Positions 53,501 through 64,000 of a stretch of DNA of 64,000 nucleotides are shown here, piece after piece. Position 1 is the first letter of the stretch, and each line of letters opens with the position of its first letter. The notes beneath the pieces are model-generated. The model saw only the letters and a program-made list of their open reading frames with translations. It searched no databases and was not told the DNA's origin. The DNA is from Trochalopteron elliotii. Its lineage: Eukaryota > Chordata > Aves > Passeriformes > Leiothrichidae. Made by a program: the position numbers and the translations under genes. The DNA is taken from NCBI GenBank assembly GCA_024734555.1, contig JANPWX010000080.1, positions 329,223 through 393,222 on the forward strand. Reading direction: 5' to 3'.

Positions 53501-56456
53501 TGGTCTTGATTCTTAAGGGCTTCTTAGGAGTAGGGGTGAAATGGAAAATGCTGTACATCAGGGAGTTGTTAATTTGTTGAAAACTCTCAGACTGTTGGAT
53601 TGAAAACCTGCTGGGTTGATGTAAGAATTACCTTGTGATTGGGTTAAGAGAGTGAATTCTCAGTTTTCTTTGTGGATCCTCAAACATGGAGTGGTTGACA
53701 ATTTCACATCACAGTAAGCCTATTGTGGACTCCTGAGCTATTAAACCAAAGCTTTCTATGGTTACATTTATAACCGTTTGGGTTTGATACCTGCTTGCAG
53801 GTAATGTCCTGTGTTGCATTTCAGCATAGCCATGGGAGCCTTGCAGGAAGGGCTAAGGGCTATACTCTCTCACTGGATAACCTGAACTAAAACAGTTGGA
53901 ATTCAGAGGTTTGGGGGTGGTTTTTAGATAAGCCAATAAGAAAGTACAATAATGAAGTGCAGACTCTCAGCAGGCCCTGATAGGAGAACAACAGGATTTG
54001 TACAGTATGAACCAGCTAGCTTCCAGTTTTTCAGACTCCATAAATGGTGTTTCTTGCTTTTCTGCAGTGAATACACAAAGTTGAGTTTCAAATGATTGTG
54101 AGACTTATAAGAAGCCTTTGGTTCCCTGAATTGTTGTAGGTAATTTATATCATTTTGTTCTAATAACAAAGCTGAATTTACAAGAAACAAGCTCAGTCAG
54201 TTTGCTTTAGCCAGAGGAGGTTGCAGGTTTGTAGTAAGCATTTGCATTCTAGATCTTCCAATCTGTGGACCACTTCTTTTGCTTAGAACAGTTGTAATGC
54301 AAAACTGACTTTGCAGCAATTATTGTGAAAATAATTATGTGATATTTTTAGACTTGCCAAAACTAGCAGAAACTGTGTCCTTGAACCGCATCATAAATGG
54401 AGAGATGATTTAGTATTTCACATCACATCAGTATGATAATTTAGGGCAGAATTTTTGTGAGAATGTGTTTGGGTTTCTTTAGCATTTGGTATTTTATTTG
54501 GATCCACATTACAAAAGTTCTTTGCTAACACCTCAAATCTTTTCTACTCTTTTCATCAAGAGATGTGACCAGAGTCAAACAGGTTCTCCCTAGGCAGAAG
54601 TGCTATTTCTGGAGACTTTTTTTTTTCTACTGTAGTGTATACTGTAGTGTATAGTACTTGTGCTGTGACAGAGACTTGGCAAATTGAAGAGTAAAAAAAA
54701 AAAAAAAATTACTGAGTATTTATTGTAGGACTTCCAATACAGGAGAATTGGGAAGGGATTTTTTGTTGAAGTCTGAGAACCTTATCCAGCTGGTGAATCT
54801 CTGCAGTGCAGCTGGCAGGAAAAAGCAGAATTTTTACATACTTTGAGATCAGCTTTAACATTACTGTAAAAGTAAGCCTGTTATGATAACCTCTGGGTAG
54901 AATCAACAGTAGCTTCAGTGCAGAAACATTTTGATGTAGCTGTGATGCTGAGGTTGGAGAAGGGAGCGGGAGGACTACAGAGGCACCTCTGTTTTCCTTG
55001 CAACACCTGTGCATTCCTCAAAACAGGAGGAATACTTGTGCAGCTGTAAGCAGCTGACTTTTGGCTGCTGTGGGCCTTCAGGGTGCTCATCTTATTTTTC
55101 AGCATGGAACTTGACCGAGGTCAGAACAGATTCCCCCTGTCCATAACTGTTATTTCCAAAAGCACTTTTGCTTTCTGAGTTCATATCAATCTCTGCAGCA
55201 TCTGTGGCTGTTGTAGTTTCTATGGGAAGCACCTGGCTGGCTAACACCTAGGTTATATAATACAGGACTGGTTGCCCTTTAGGTCTGGTGGTATGTTCCA
55301 TACAGTGGCTTTTGCAGGCTAATACAACCACATAGGATAAGGCAGCCTGTCTTCTGCAGTACACTATAAACTGAGCACAGGGCAACATTTTTTAAGGAAC
55401 AGAACTGTAATTTGTTAATGAGCCTGAAGTGTTTGTCTCACTTCTGCTCACACTAACAGAAAAACCTGTACTGTATGGCAGACTGCAGTTGATTGTACCA
55501 GAGACTGACAGCTATGCAAATCTCTGTGTCAACAGCGATTTGAGCCAGCAGGCTGGACATGCTGAAGAGGAGAATTCCAGTAATCTGCTCCTGCCCTTAT
55601 CTCTTGGGTAGAGCCGTTTAGTTTACAGCCTGTTAGAAATATGTGACCAGTTATCTGCTAGATTTATTACTTGAGCAAGACTCCTTAGCAACAGGTTTTT
55701 CCTCACAGTGTGCCAACTACTGGGTTTAAAAACATAATTCCTCCAAACCAAGCTGTAGTGTCCTTTATTTTTTGACAAAATGTTCTTAAAACTTTGCTTG
55801 TTGTCAGTGGTTGAAAGTTGATGTCTAGGTCTACAAAGGATGCGAAAAAGAAAAAAAGAGAAACTCTATGGATAAAAATGGAAAATTGTTCAGGGCATGT
55901 TTGTCCAGACTGGTTGTTTTTTTGTTGTGACCTTTAAACATATATAAAGTTATATACATGTGTGCTTGATGTGCATTGGGACCAGCGTGTGGTCTTGAGG
56001 TATCTGACTGCCTCAAAGCAAAGCAAAAGTTCAGTTTCAGATACCTTTGTTAGTCATGCTACTAAACTTCCTTCAAGTAAGGGCTTTGATGATTGATATA
56101 CAGTAAGAAATCTTGGTTTTGTTTTTTCCAGAACCAAAAATGATAGCTGCAGGAAAATATTCAAGTCTTCCCAGAAACAGCCCAGTGAACCACCAGTTCT
56201 CCTTAGCTTCTTCCATGGACCTTTTGACCACAAAACCTTCACCGGCTGAGCATCACTCAAACTCCTTCCAAGGCATCTCTATCCATGGCACTCTCCCCAG
56301 GAAGAAGAGGGGGACAGTTCCCCCTAGGTCTTGTGATATGTTTAGCCACGTGGGAACGTTGCCTTACACCAGAGCGCGGCAGCAGCCACCTTTTGTACAG
56401 GATGTTATAGAAGAGTACCCTCCAGAAAATGGAAAGAGCAGCCAACTCCATGCCAG
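38463..56456 (+). CDS. BCAR3: SAM-BCAR3: BCAR3 isoform with an N-terminal SAM domain (3' part outside window)
   Basis: Proposed spliced CDS: 38463-38549, 40091-40205 and 56132-56456, continuing beyond the window. The first two parts code for a full SAM domain (residues 6-62); the split codon 68 (G/AA, Glu) and PK then lead straight into the usual BCAR3 start, now Met71. Phases are 0, 1 and 2, all introns are GT-AG, and there is no stop. BCAR3 is a cytoplasmic adaptor: its SH2 domain and C-terminal Cdc25-like domain, both encoded further downstream, link receptor signalling to p130Cas and cell migration. A SAM domain would add a protein-interaction or oligomerisation surface. The SAM exons themselves are seen clearly. 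That they join BCAR3 is an inference from strand, order, lack of another acceptor gene and phase match. Confidence 0.7.
38550..40090 (+). other. Intron between the SAM exons
   Basis: This is a 1541-base AT-rich intron. A 159-codon open frame at 38557-39036 is not in the frame of exon A and shows no family features, so it is taken as chance. A T-run lies at 39788-39808. Confidence 0.75.
40091..40205 (+). CDS. BCAR3: SAM domain exon B
   Basis: Acceptor TTTGCTACAG/GACT and donor AGAG/GTAAGA bound 115 bases: 38 codons and one base. It codes for DLFHLTEVDLRKLGI, then ENQGHRTHLISNILLLQE and a basic VKQNR. These are the middle and last helices of the SAM fold, with the hallmark LTE-DL--LGI and GHR---L residues. 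It enters in phase 0 from exon A and leaves in phase 1, the phase required by the exon at 56132. Confidence 0.88.
40206..49859 (+). other. BCAR3 intron after SAM exon B, up to the second CpG island
   Basis: AT-rich intron without a recognisable gene. It holds a T/G homopolymer tract at 41579-41634. Open frames near 44645-45248 overlap on several frames and strands and carry no recognisable domain. Confidence 0.55.
41579..41634. repeat. Poly-T / poly-G / poly-T low-complexity tract
   Basis: About 14 T, then GGA and nine G, then T-runs broken by single G. It could be the A-tail remnant of a minus-strand retrocopy, or simple slippage. Confidence 0.85.
49860..50600 (+). promoter_or_regulatory. 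BCAR3: CpG island, probable internal promoter of canonical BCAR3
   Basis: A 700-base GC- and CpG-rich island starts abruptly at about 49865 in AT-rich intron. It contains a perfect AP-1 word TGAGTCA at 50096-50102. A plausible donor, CCG/GTAACT, lies at 50408/50409, and a TATAAAA word lies at 50652-50658 on the downstream edge. It lies 5.5 kb ahead of the exon with the usual BCAR3 ATG and behind the SAM exons, so transcripts begun here would lack the SAM domain. Open frames inside it (up to 232 codons on the minus strand) reflect GC-rich DNA. Confidence 0.7.
50120..50408 (+). other. BCAR3: Candidate 5'UTR exon from the internal BCAR3 promoter
   Basis: Only the 3' end is suggested, by CCG/GTAACT at 50408/50409; the start is approximate. 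It would splice to 56132, where AACCAAAA precedes the canonical ATG. An alternative donor is TTTAG/GTATAA at 50650/50651. Confidence 0.3.
50660..56131 (+). other. BCAR3 intron between internal promoter and canonical first coding exon
   Basis: AT-rich intron, no recognisable gene. It contains a strongly T/G-skewed low-complexity tract at 53174-53279 and an A-run at about 54692-54708. It ends in the acceptor GGTTTTGTTTTTTCCAG at 56131. Confidence 0.6.
53174..53279. repeat. T/G-only low-complexity tract (GTTT/GGGTTT-like)
   Basis: For about 100 bases the plus strand is almost only T and G, with repeated GTTTGGGTTTT and TTTGTTTG words. There is one CG (TTTTTCGAGG) near the end. Confidence 0.85.
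56132..56456 (+). CDS. BCAR3: BCAR3 first canonical coding exon (N-terminus)
   Basis: The acceptor is at 56130-56131 and the donor CCAG/GTACGT at 56456/56457 (phase 2). The canonical ATG is at 56140, with A at -3, giving 105 complete codons. The N-terminus reads MIAAGKYSSLPRNSPVNHQF and then LASSMDLL; further on come SIHGTLPRKK and FSHVGTLP, matching the human BCAR3 N-terminus motif by motif. The human protein begins MAAGK; here an extra Ile follows Met. The segment is the unstructured, Ser/Pro-rich lead before the SH2 domain. The eight bases before the ATG are also open in the frame coming from the SAM exons (EPK). The next exon, leading to the SH2 domain, is not in the window. Confidence 0.95.
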
Positions 56457-59400
56457 GTACGTTGTAAAACCGTGATTTACATATGTTAATTGCATAGGGA
56501 TTATTACATATTCCTGTAGGCCTCTAAAGGCCCAGTCACAGGTACAGCTGTTTACTGTAACTAAGTTAGATTTTCTCCCTAGTATTCCATATCGGTCTTG
56601 ATGGGAGACCTAAATAATTTTTAATGACTGTGTCTTTCCTCTGCATGTTTAAAAGGCATAATATTGTGTGTACTATTCCCATGGAGGAAATTTTTTAAGT
56701 TACTGAATTGCTTTGATATGATCCTTTGCACTGTTGAAACGGAACAATTTTAAATAAGAAGTCATAACTGTTCAAACTTGATTTTGATTTGTATTCAATG
56801 CAATATGGATGGAGGGCTGAGGGAAAGGGGAGTGGTGTTCCAGCTGCCTCAAATCTCGTGCTATGTGTAAGCCTTCTACATGAAAACTTATTGGAACCCA
56901 ATGTACACTGAGCTAATGACAAATTACCCATATTTATTGTTCCTGCCTGACTTTGTGGTTAAGACATGCATAACTCTTGAGAAAGACCTATACTCTTAAA
57001 GCTTGCCTTTCTTTTGGGAACCTGTTATCATCACTGATATTTCATTGCTTACAAAAAAACATTAATTTTGTAAATGTCCTTTTTTTGTTTTGTTTTGTTT
57101 TGATATTAAGTTCTATAAAATTGGAAAAAAATTACCAGCTAATGAAAGAAAAATTCAGTGTAGTGCAGTGGATCAATTAAAGACATAGAAATGAGAGAAT
57201 GTTTGGTTGCTTGGCTGATGGAGTTAAAGACTGAGAAAAGATATCCAAATTTTAAGTTCTGAATTAGGAGTTACAGCCTTGCTGTGTCCCTCACTACAAT
57301 TTTTTGGTTTTCAAGTCTTGTGAGTGAAGAAGAGTTCTAATTAGGTAAGGTTGTGTTTGTAGAGTGGTTTTCTTGTGCTTTGAGATCAAGTTTTCTTCTC
57401 ACCTAAAAAGACGACTTTCTTCTCTATACCCCATTCATTTTGAAAGAAGAAAGTACCTGAGTGGATTTAGTACTCCTCTGTCACTGATCTATGAGATGTA
57501 CCTGCTTACACGAACTGGCTTTTAAACATAATTTGCTTCTTTTATTTACATGCTTTTAGAGAATGCCAGCAACCTGGGGTGTTGCCATGAAAATAACATG
57601 GTGATACACACTGAATTTCTATTTTATATCTTCTTTTTCAAGAGCAGTTACTAAACACGATTTTCTTGAGAGACCAAATCCTGCTGATAACTTGTCTTAT
57701 GAATATAACCTTGTCTTATAAAGAGCACATTGGTGCACAACCAGTAAGGGTACAAACAGAATGCTTGAGAAGAAAATGTCAGGAAGGTCTGCCTGGTCAG
57801 AATTAAAACATAATGCTTTTGAATAATAAAGAGATTGAAAGGATGTTGTTAGTGCAGCCTGTGAATAGAATTTGTGTCTATTGAGTCATAGCACCAAATG
57901 GTGTTCCTGTTTGATCTTTCAATTACTTTGCTAAAGCACACTCTGAAAGCCATGGTAACAACTTCTAACAATTGGTTTCTTTAATTTTTACAATGAATCA
58001 TTATATGTTCTGTTCCATGACCTGACTGCACAGTTGTGTTAGAGCAGAAGACAATACCAAATTGGCAGTCAGCAAATATATCACTTCTTGAATCTTCTTG
58101 CAATGACACTGCACTTTTCATTAGTTTACTTTAAAGGAAAATTGACAGAGAAAGCCTGATTTTCCTGTGGTAAGCAGTTTGCCATATGTGCTAAGGTCTG
58201 CATTCTAATGCTTGCACTCACATTGAAATTATCTGGGCCTAATAGCCTAGGGGAGTCCATGTTTCCTTATTAGTGTTTTGGGTTTTTTTTTAGAAAGCCC
58301 TTTTACTTCATTGTAGGAATTTGTGAGGTAGCATAACATTACAGGAGTATTCTTCACTCAGGAGTGTATCAGTCTTTCATTGCTATAATGCTGTTTACAA
58401 AAGCTGAACATATGCACACACATTTTAATGAAACATTTTCATGATGCACCATTCAAACCAATTGAACGGTGTTTGATGCCAATGGGCCAGAACTAAATCA
58501 TTAGGATTGCAATGTTCATGGGCACATGGATATGAGTATTTTGAACTGTGGCTCAGTCATGTCATTGTTTGATTAATTCTAACTTAAAAAGCATACCTAT
58601 GATAACATTTTAATAATTCAAAGTGAGTAATACTCTCTTTAATATATAAATGCACATCACATGAGTAGGATTATTTATTATATTCTTTATTATCTGACAT
58701 TGATAATTAAAGCCAAATAGAGCTTAATAGCAATTTTCCTTTGACATGGTCCATGGGTTGTCTTTATTTATTTAGCTCTGCTTTGTATTATGATACCTTT
58801 ATTTAAAGGAAAATTGTTCGAATTCCCATCTGTTGCTTTAACCAGTCATTTTTTCTTTTTGGCCTGTGTCTACTGGCTGCCATCAGTAACTAGAGTGTCC
58901 ACTGCACTTGGATGCACTTGGTCCTTCATGAGTGACATTACAGTTGAGCACACTTGTGGCATTTTCATGCTTTTTCATTAATGCAGCCAAATGTCCCTCA
59001 AATGAACAGGACTTAAAAGCAATGCAGAATTGTCACTATCACAGTAAGTTTGAGTGTGGTGATAAGGACAGCTGTCAAAGGCCTGTTTTGACAATCTATA
59101 TATACCATTTCAGCTGGATGTCAACAGTACTCAGGTAGTCTTGGGTTAACCCAGTAGTTATCTCTGTGGGTCTGGTACTGGCTCTGATATAAACGTACTT
59201 GAATGTTTACCTCATTGTAGAGATGCAAGGAATTTCTTCTGAGACATTGTTGAGAACATGGAACAGAATAGAGACATTTGCAAATGTCCCAAAGCAAAAC
59301 TAGATTCCAGTATTGATACCATGCTCTCTGTTTCATGAGGCAGTGTGATTGCAGGAGATAGCAGAGCAAGTGATTGCTTCTTGGACTGTCTGTCAGCTGG

Positions 59401-62400
59401 CAGCTGTAGTATTTTCTGTTCCTAAACTCATCTTCACCACTAAATGATGTCCTCAAGTGCCATATGCAAATGTTTTTTGATCACTTTCAGGGATGGTAAC
59501 TCCACCCTTCTCTGGGCAGTCTCTTACAATGCTTTACTACCCTTTTGGTGGGAAAAAAAAATCCTAATAAATGTGTTCCTAATAATCTAAATCTCCCTTG
59601 ATGCACCTTGAGGCCATCTCCTCTCATTGTCTCATGCTGACAGTTGTTGCTTTATTGGTAAGCCAAATCACACACCAGGGAGAGAAAAAGAGAGACGAGC
59701 ATGAGGCATATTCTGAAGATTTTTTTCTTCATCTGAGGTTTGAGTGGAAGTTCGAGCAGCTGCAAGATACAAGAATCACAGAATACTGTGAGAAAGGAAT
59801 GTGTCTTTGATACCCCACTGTCAAACAGGTTCCACGGTTGTTTTGTGGGGAGAGAAGTAATTCAAGTGGTATGATGGTTTCGACATTGTGTTGTCAGTGA
59901 GTCAGGCTAATAAAGATGTGATCTTCACAATCAGTTAAAAAACAGTGAAGGAGAGAAAAGATACTCCTTTCTCAGTACTGGTAATTCCTCTATTGCCTGC
60001 AAATAGCCTGCATTCCTGTTGAAATAAACAGGGTTTGTGACAAAATTAAGTGAAATTCAGTTTAATAACAGCTTCAGTGTGAAATTGTAAATTGTTAAGA
60101 GATCAGAAATGGGATCTGGATTTGCACAAAGTTGATGTTGTTGGTGGGCATGATGCTTTGAAAGAATTTAATGTCAATTTTAGGATGGACTGTCTAGCAC
60201 AGTGATAAAATCAAAGCTAGACACAATTTCTTGGAAGTAAGTTTATTAAATTTTTGTGCAGTTTGTAGAGTTACATGCCTTTTTTAAGCCCTTAGTGTTT
60301 CAAATGCCTTAGTGTCCACTTCAGACTTTTCTAAAAAGATACTGAACTGCTAAAAGTATATGTATGAGAAATTCAGTATTTGAAAGACAGAAAAATGAGT
60401 TAATTTTGCCTTTGCCCTGTATGTGTAGTATAGGAGTGTAGAATAGAGCTTTGGATATTTTGGGAGAAACAGTGCAGTCACACATTTGTATTTAATCACT
60501 ATCTTCCCTCTGCTGAGCCTACCCCTAGGAAGTGTTGAAGCACACCATCTGCCAGAAATGATTACTCTAACTTTTCATGCTAATTAAAGCCTTAAAACAA
60601 AGTTGACATTAATTTACACTGGCTGTTTCACATTATACAGGACATGTGTGAGTATGTGCTGGTTTAATTTCTGTTTACTAGTTCTCTTTGCAGTAGCCAA
60701 TTCATTTGCTTGGACTTGTAGAGACAATTTTTTGTTCAAATTCCATTCTTTGTCTATACAGACATTTAAAAAATGGAGTCACTGATAAACAGTAGGGTTG
60801 TGTTGTTCAAACTGGCTTGGAATCAAAATACTTTGAGCATTGCTCTAAATAATGTATAATGCCCTGGGTGCTTTGTTTTATCACTATTCATGAGAGGTTC
60901 TGACCTACCAGCTGGTCAGAATTCAATTTTTTTACCCTGTTTTTGAAGCTTTAGTTTTAACTGTGTATGAATTTGAAGTGTAGAGTTGTAACTACAGAAC
61001 TATAATTTTAATCTCTTCTTCTTTGCTTCTGTTTTAATTTTCTATTCTCAAGCCCAGTAAATTCCTAGCTATGCTGTAAATCCTGATTGTGATTATACTT
61101 ACAACACTACTGTTTAGTGATGTGGCTACAAACAATACATTTTTGTAGGTAGACAAAGCATAGCAGCATTTTTTTTAAAACTGCCGAGATCTAGGGCATG
61201 AACTGTCCATGTCCAGTGTTTTTTTTCACATGGTTTCAAGCATGTTAAAAAAGAAAAATTCAATCTGGTAGGTGTTGGGAGCCATGGAAGAAAAGATTTT
61301 TATTAGCTTATTTCTTTCACTAAGGAAATGGGCAGTCCAGTAGCTCTTAATGTCTTCCAGTGCTCATTGAACCTTATTGCAAACGATCAAAATGTGATAA
61401 ATAGCCTGTAAACTAAAGTGTATTTTATAGACTGGCCCTAATTATCTACACACAGGTGCAAAGAATACACTTATTTTCTGTAGTTCTGAAAGTATGATAA
61501 GTGTGTGTGACTGCGTATTTAGGTAGACTTCAGTCTCTTATTTTGGGTACTGCTCAGCAGACTTTTTTTTCCTTGTTTTTCTTCATCAGCTGTTTCAGAT
61601 GAAGTGCTCTCATCTAGCACTGGACTTTGTACTGCTGTAGCAAGAGAGTAGAGTAGATTAGTTTATCTGGTTGTTTAGGATGTTCTGTTCTCTTCTGAAT
61701 TTCTGATCTTCAAGGCTCTGCATGTTTGGCTGGATGATCCTCACATACTTGTCTCATGTAACTGTCCAGGAAAAAATAAAAATCTGTTCGGTTCTAACCT
61801 TGACTAATACCATGGACATTAACAGGGGAACTTCATCAGCATAAAGCTGAGCAGGCTCACTGTTCTCTACAGTGCTTGCCCTTGTCCCTGGAGGGCAGAA
61901 CATTTGGAAGTTGACCAGGTGTCAGTCTTGAAGTATAAAGCTATTACTGACTGAATTCTGAGTTCCCAAAACTTTTCCTGTTCTCTTAGTGGTGTTATCA
62001 CAACAGATCAGGCCTGCTGAAGTCCTTGAATTGACAGTTGAATTATGAAGAAAAAAAGTTGGCAAGGCTGTGCTTGGTGAGGAAAACACTATTCAGGGAT
62101 TTGCTTTATCCATGTCAGAATTTGCAGCCTGTTTTGGTTCTCCACATGCTGCAAATTCTGCTTTTCTTTCGATTTGGAGAATGGGGTGGATCAGGTATTT
62201 AAACAGCATTTATTTTTTTCTAACTAGTGATTTTGAAAACATGATTATTTGATAATTTTAATTTGAATTTGTGCTACCTTTTTATATTAATACTGTGTAT
62301 ACACTTGTATGAATAGGTGCACTTTGAAAACTAAAAATATTTTTTATCAAGATTTTAATATATCAAGTAAAATAAATATTTTATGTGTTTCCAGTGGGGA

Positions 62401-64000
62401 GTAAAGTGAGTAATACTGGGGTTTTTTTTGGTTTATAAAATGCAATGTAGCTCTTCAAGTATGAATATATTTGCAAGATTACCAGGAAGACCAATACCTT
62501 TGTTCCCTTTTAAATTTTAGGATAAGGTGTGGAGAAATTTTTATAAATGCACAGAATTTTGAAAGTAAAAATAGTAATGGTTTTGGTGTTAGTGGCTGAA
62601 ACTACCTTAGTGTGAGTTTTGTTTTTTAAAAAAACTGAGCCAAACTGTGTGTGGTTGTGTTTCCTTAATAACAGTAACACAAGTACCTTGAATTTGTGAC
62701 TGTTGAGTATCTCACTGACTTCCACACACAGGTTTTTCAGATGGAAGAATTCCTTAGATGTTGCCAATACTTCATGCTTTTTGCCACAGATTTTCCCATT
62801 CTTTCTCTTGATGTGTCCTGTTCACATGTCCACCTGCAGATCTCTGCTGTCTCAGAGGTGGAGCAGAGCTACCCACTAAAGCTGGTAGATATTTGTGGTA
62901 GAGGGAATGCTGTGTTGGATAAGCTAATGGTATCTGCTTACATTCAGTATCAAATCCTCTTATCCTTTAACTCCAGGAGTTCTTTCTCTTTTGGCTTGTC
63001 TACCTTTTCTTTTTAACCTCTCTCCCCATTGTTGGGTTGGGATTCTTCTGTTGTGAAGTTCTATTTCACCCCTTTGTTCCCATTTGATACTCACATCCTC
63101 TTTCTTTGCTTGGTGGACATAGACCTGCAAAACCAATGCTTTGCTGCTTGATTTTTATGGGGATTTTGGAAATCTGCCCACGTGGGATCTTCAGAGAGGG
63201 AAATGAGGAAAACAGGATGAAATGTCTTAAAAAGAGAAACCATCTCTCCAGTATGCGAGATGAATTAAACCACAGTCCTTCAGCTTCTGAGCAGAGGAAA
63301 TGAAGTTCCTTATGGGATGAATGCAGTTGTATCTTTGCTTGAAATTAATTGTGGGATCATGACCTTATTGTTAATGAACAATTTGTCAGGTAAACTTGAG
63401 CCCAAATCCCTCAAAGCCTCTATCAAAATTAGTCAGTGTTATTTTTCAAAAACTTCCTGAAAAATTCTAATTTTTCTCTGTTTCTTCTTTGAGCAGAGGA
63501 CTGTATGTAGTAGAAGTTTCTTGAATTACCCCTTCCATTACACCCAAAGTTCCTTCCCTGGCTCTGCTGTTTTCTGGTCTCTTCTGGAAGTGTTATGGAG
63601 TGCCCTATTCAGTTGTACCAAGTGCTGTGTTGCTCCCTCATTCTGCCTCCTGTTCATATGTGAGCATTTGTTTTCCTTTCTGTCCGTTTTATGCTCTAAG
63701 TAGTAGCTAAATGTTAGGTAGGTGAGTATATTCCTAATGCTTGCTTACCATATCCAATGCAGAGAGGGATATGATGTGACAAGCTTTTTAAAGTGGGCTA
63801 AGGGCATAGACAGGGAGGACAGTTCTTCCTCCCATTATCGTCTTCTTCAGTGCTAAAGCCAAGTATTAGCATTCCTATACTTCAGTCCAAATACACATTC
63901 CTGAAAGACAGGTTAGCCAGGTGAAAAACCATACTTTGTGAATAAAATGTACCTAGAATTAGATGCATTTTGGATTAATTAATGGAGACTGTGATTTTAC
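56457..64000 (+). other. BCAR3 intron after the first canonical coding exon
   Basis: The intron continues past the window end. I searched for the next BCAR3 exon, which should lead to the conserved segment before the SH2 domain, and did not find it. A (TTTTG)n tract is at about 57078-57101. No other gene or recognisable repeat. Confidence 0.6.
57078..57101. repeat. (TTTTG)n pentanucleotide repeat
   Basis: A T-run is followed by three to four units of TTTTG on the plus strand. Confidence 0.8.

Overview
The window looks like bird nuclear DNA. It is AT-leaning, intron-rich and poor in repeats, its two recognisable interspersed repeats look like CR1 LINE relics, and it shows the vertebrate gene order DNTTIP2, tRNA-Arg(TCT), BCAR3. 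The species cannot be named from sequence alone.

Layout. Positions 1-690 are the tail of a CpG-rich promoter region and intron 1 of DNTTIP2 (plus strand); the start codon lies upstream of the window. Six coding exons of DNTTIP2 follow (691-7563), all joined by GT-AG introns in compatible phases and ending with the Fcf2 domain and a Lys-rich tail. A 3'UTR and about 2 kb of intergenic DNA lead to a CpG island at about 10.25-10.66 kb. This island ends in a splice donor and probably holds the first, non-coding exon of BCAR3. An intron-containing tRNA-Arg(TCT) gene sits on the minus strand just inside it (10740-10825). From there to the window end everything is BCAR3 territory on the plus strand: very long introns, two small exons coding a SAM domain (38435-38549 and 40091-40205), a second CpG island at about 49.86-50.6 kb that is probably an internal promoter, and the exon with the usual BCAR3 N-terminus (56132-56456). 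The SH2 and Cas-binding exons are not in the window.

Main result. The two SAM exons form a complete SAM fold (W9, LGL 13-15, LTEVDL 34-39, LGI 42-44, GHR 48-50) with its own start codon behind an in-frame stop. The second ends in phase 1, and the BCAR3 exon accepts phase 1 in frame, with no stop before the usual BCAR3 methionine. The locus is therefore built to make a SAM-BCAR3 protein with 70 extra N-terminal residues from the upstream promoter, and the usual BCAR3 from the internal CpG-island promoter. I know BCAR3-family proteins as SH2 plus Cdc25-like adaptors without a SAM domain, so this isoform deserves checking.

Functions. DNTTIP2 is a nucleolar ribosome-biogenesis factor. The tRNA reads AGA arginine codons. 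BCAR3 is a cytoplasmic adaptor that binds p130Cas and controls adhesion and migration. Nothing indicates a joint pathway; the order is vertebrate synteny. No CRISPR array, bacterial operon or intact mobile element is present.
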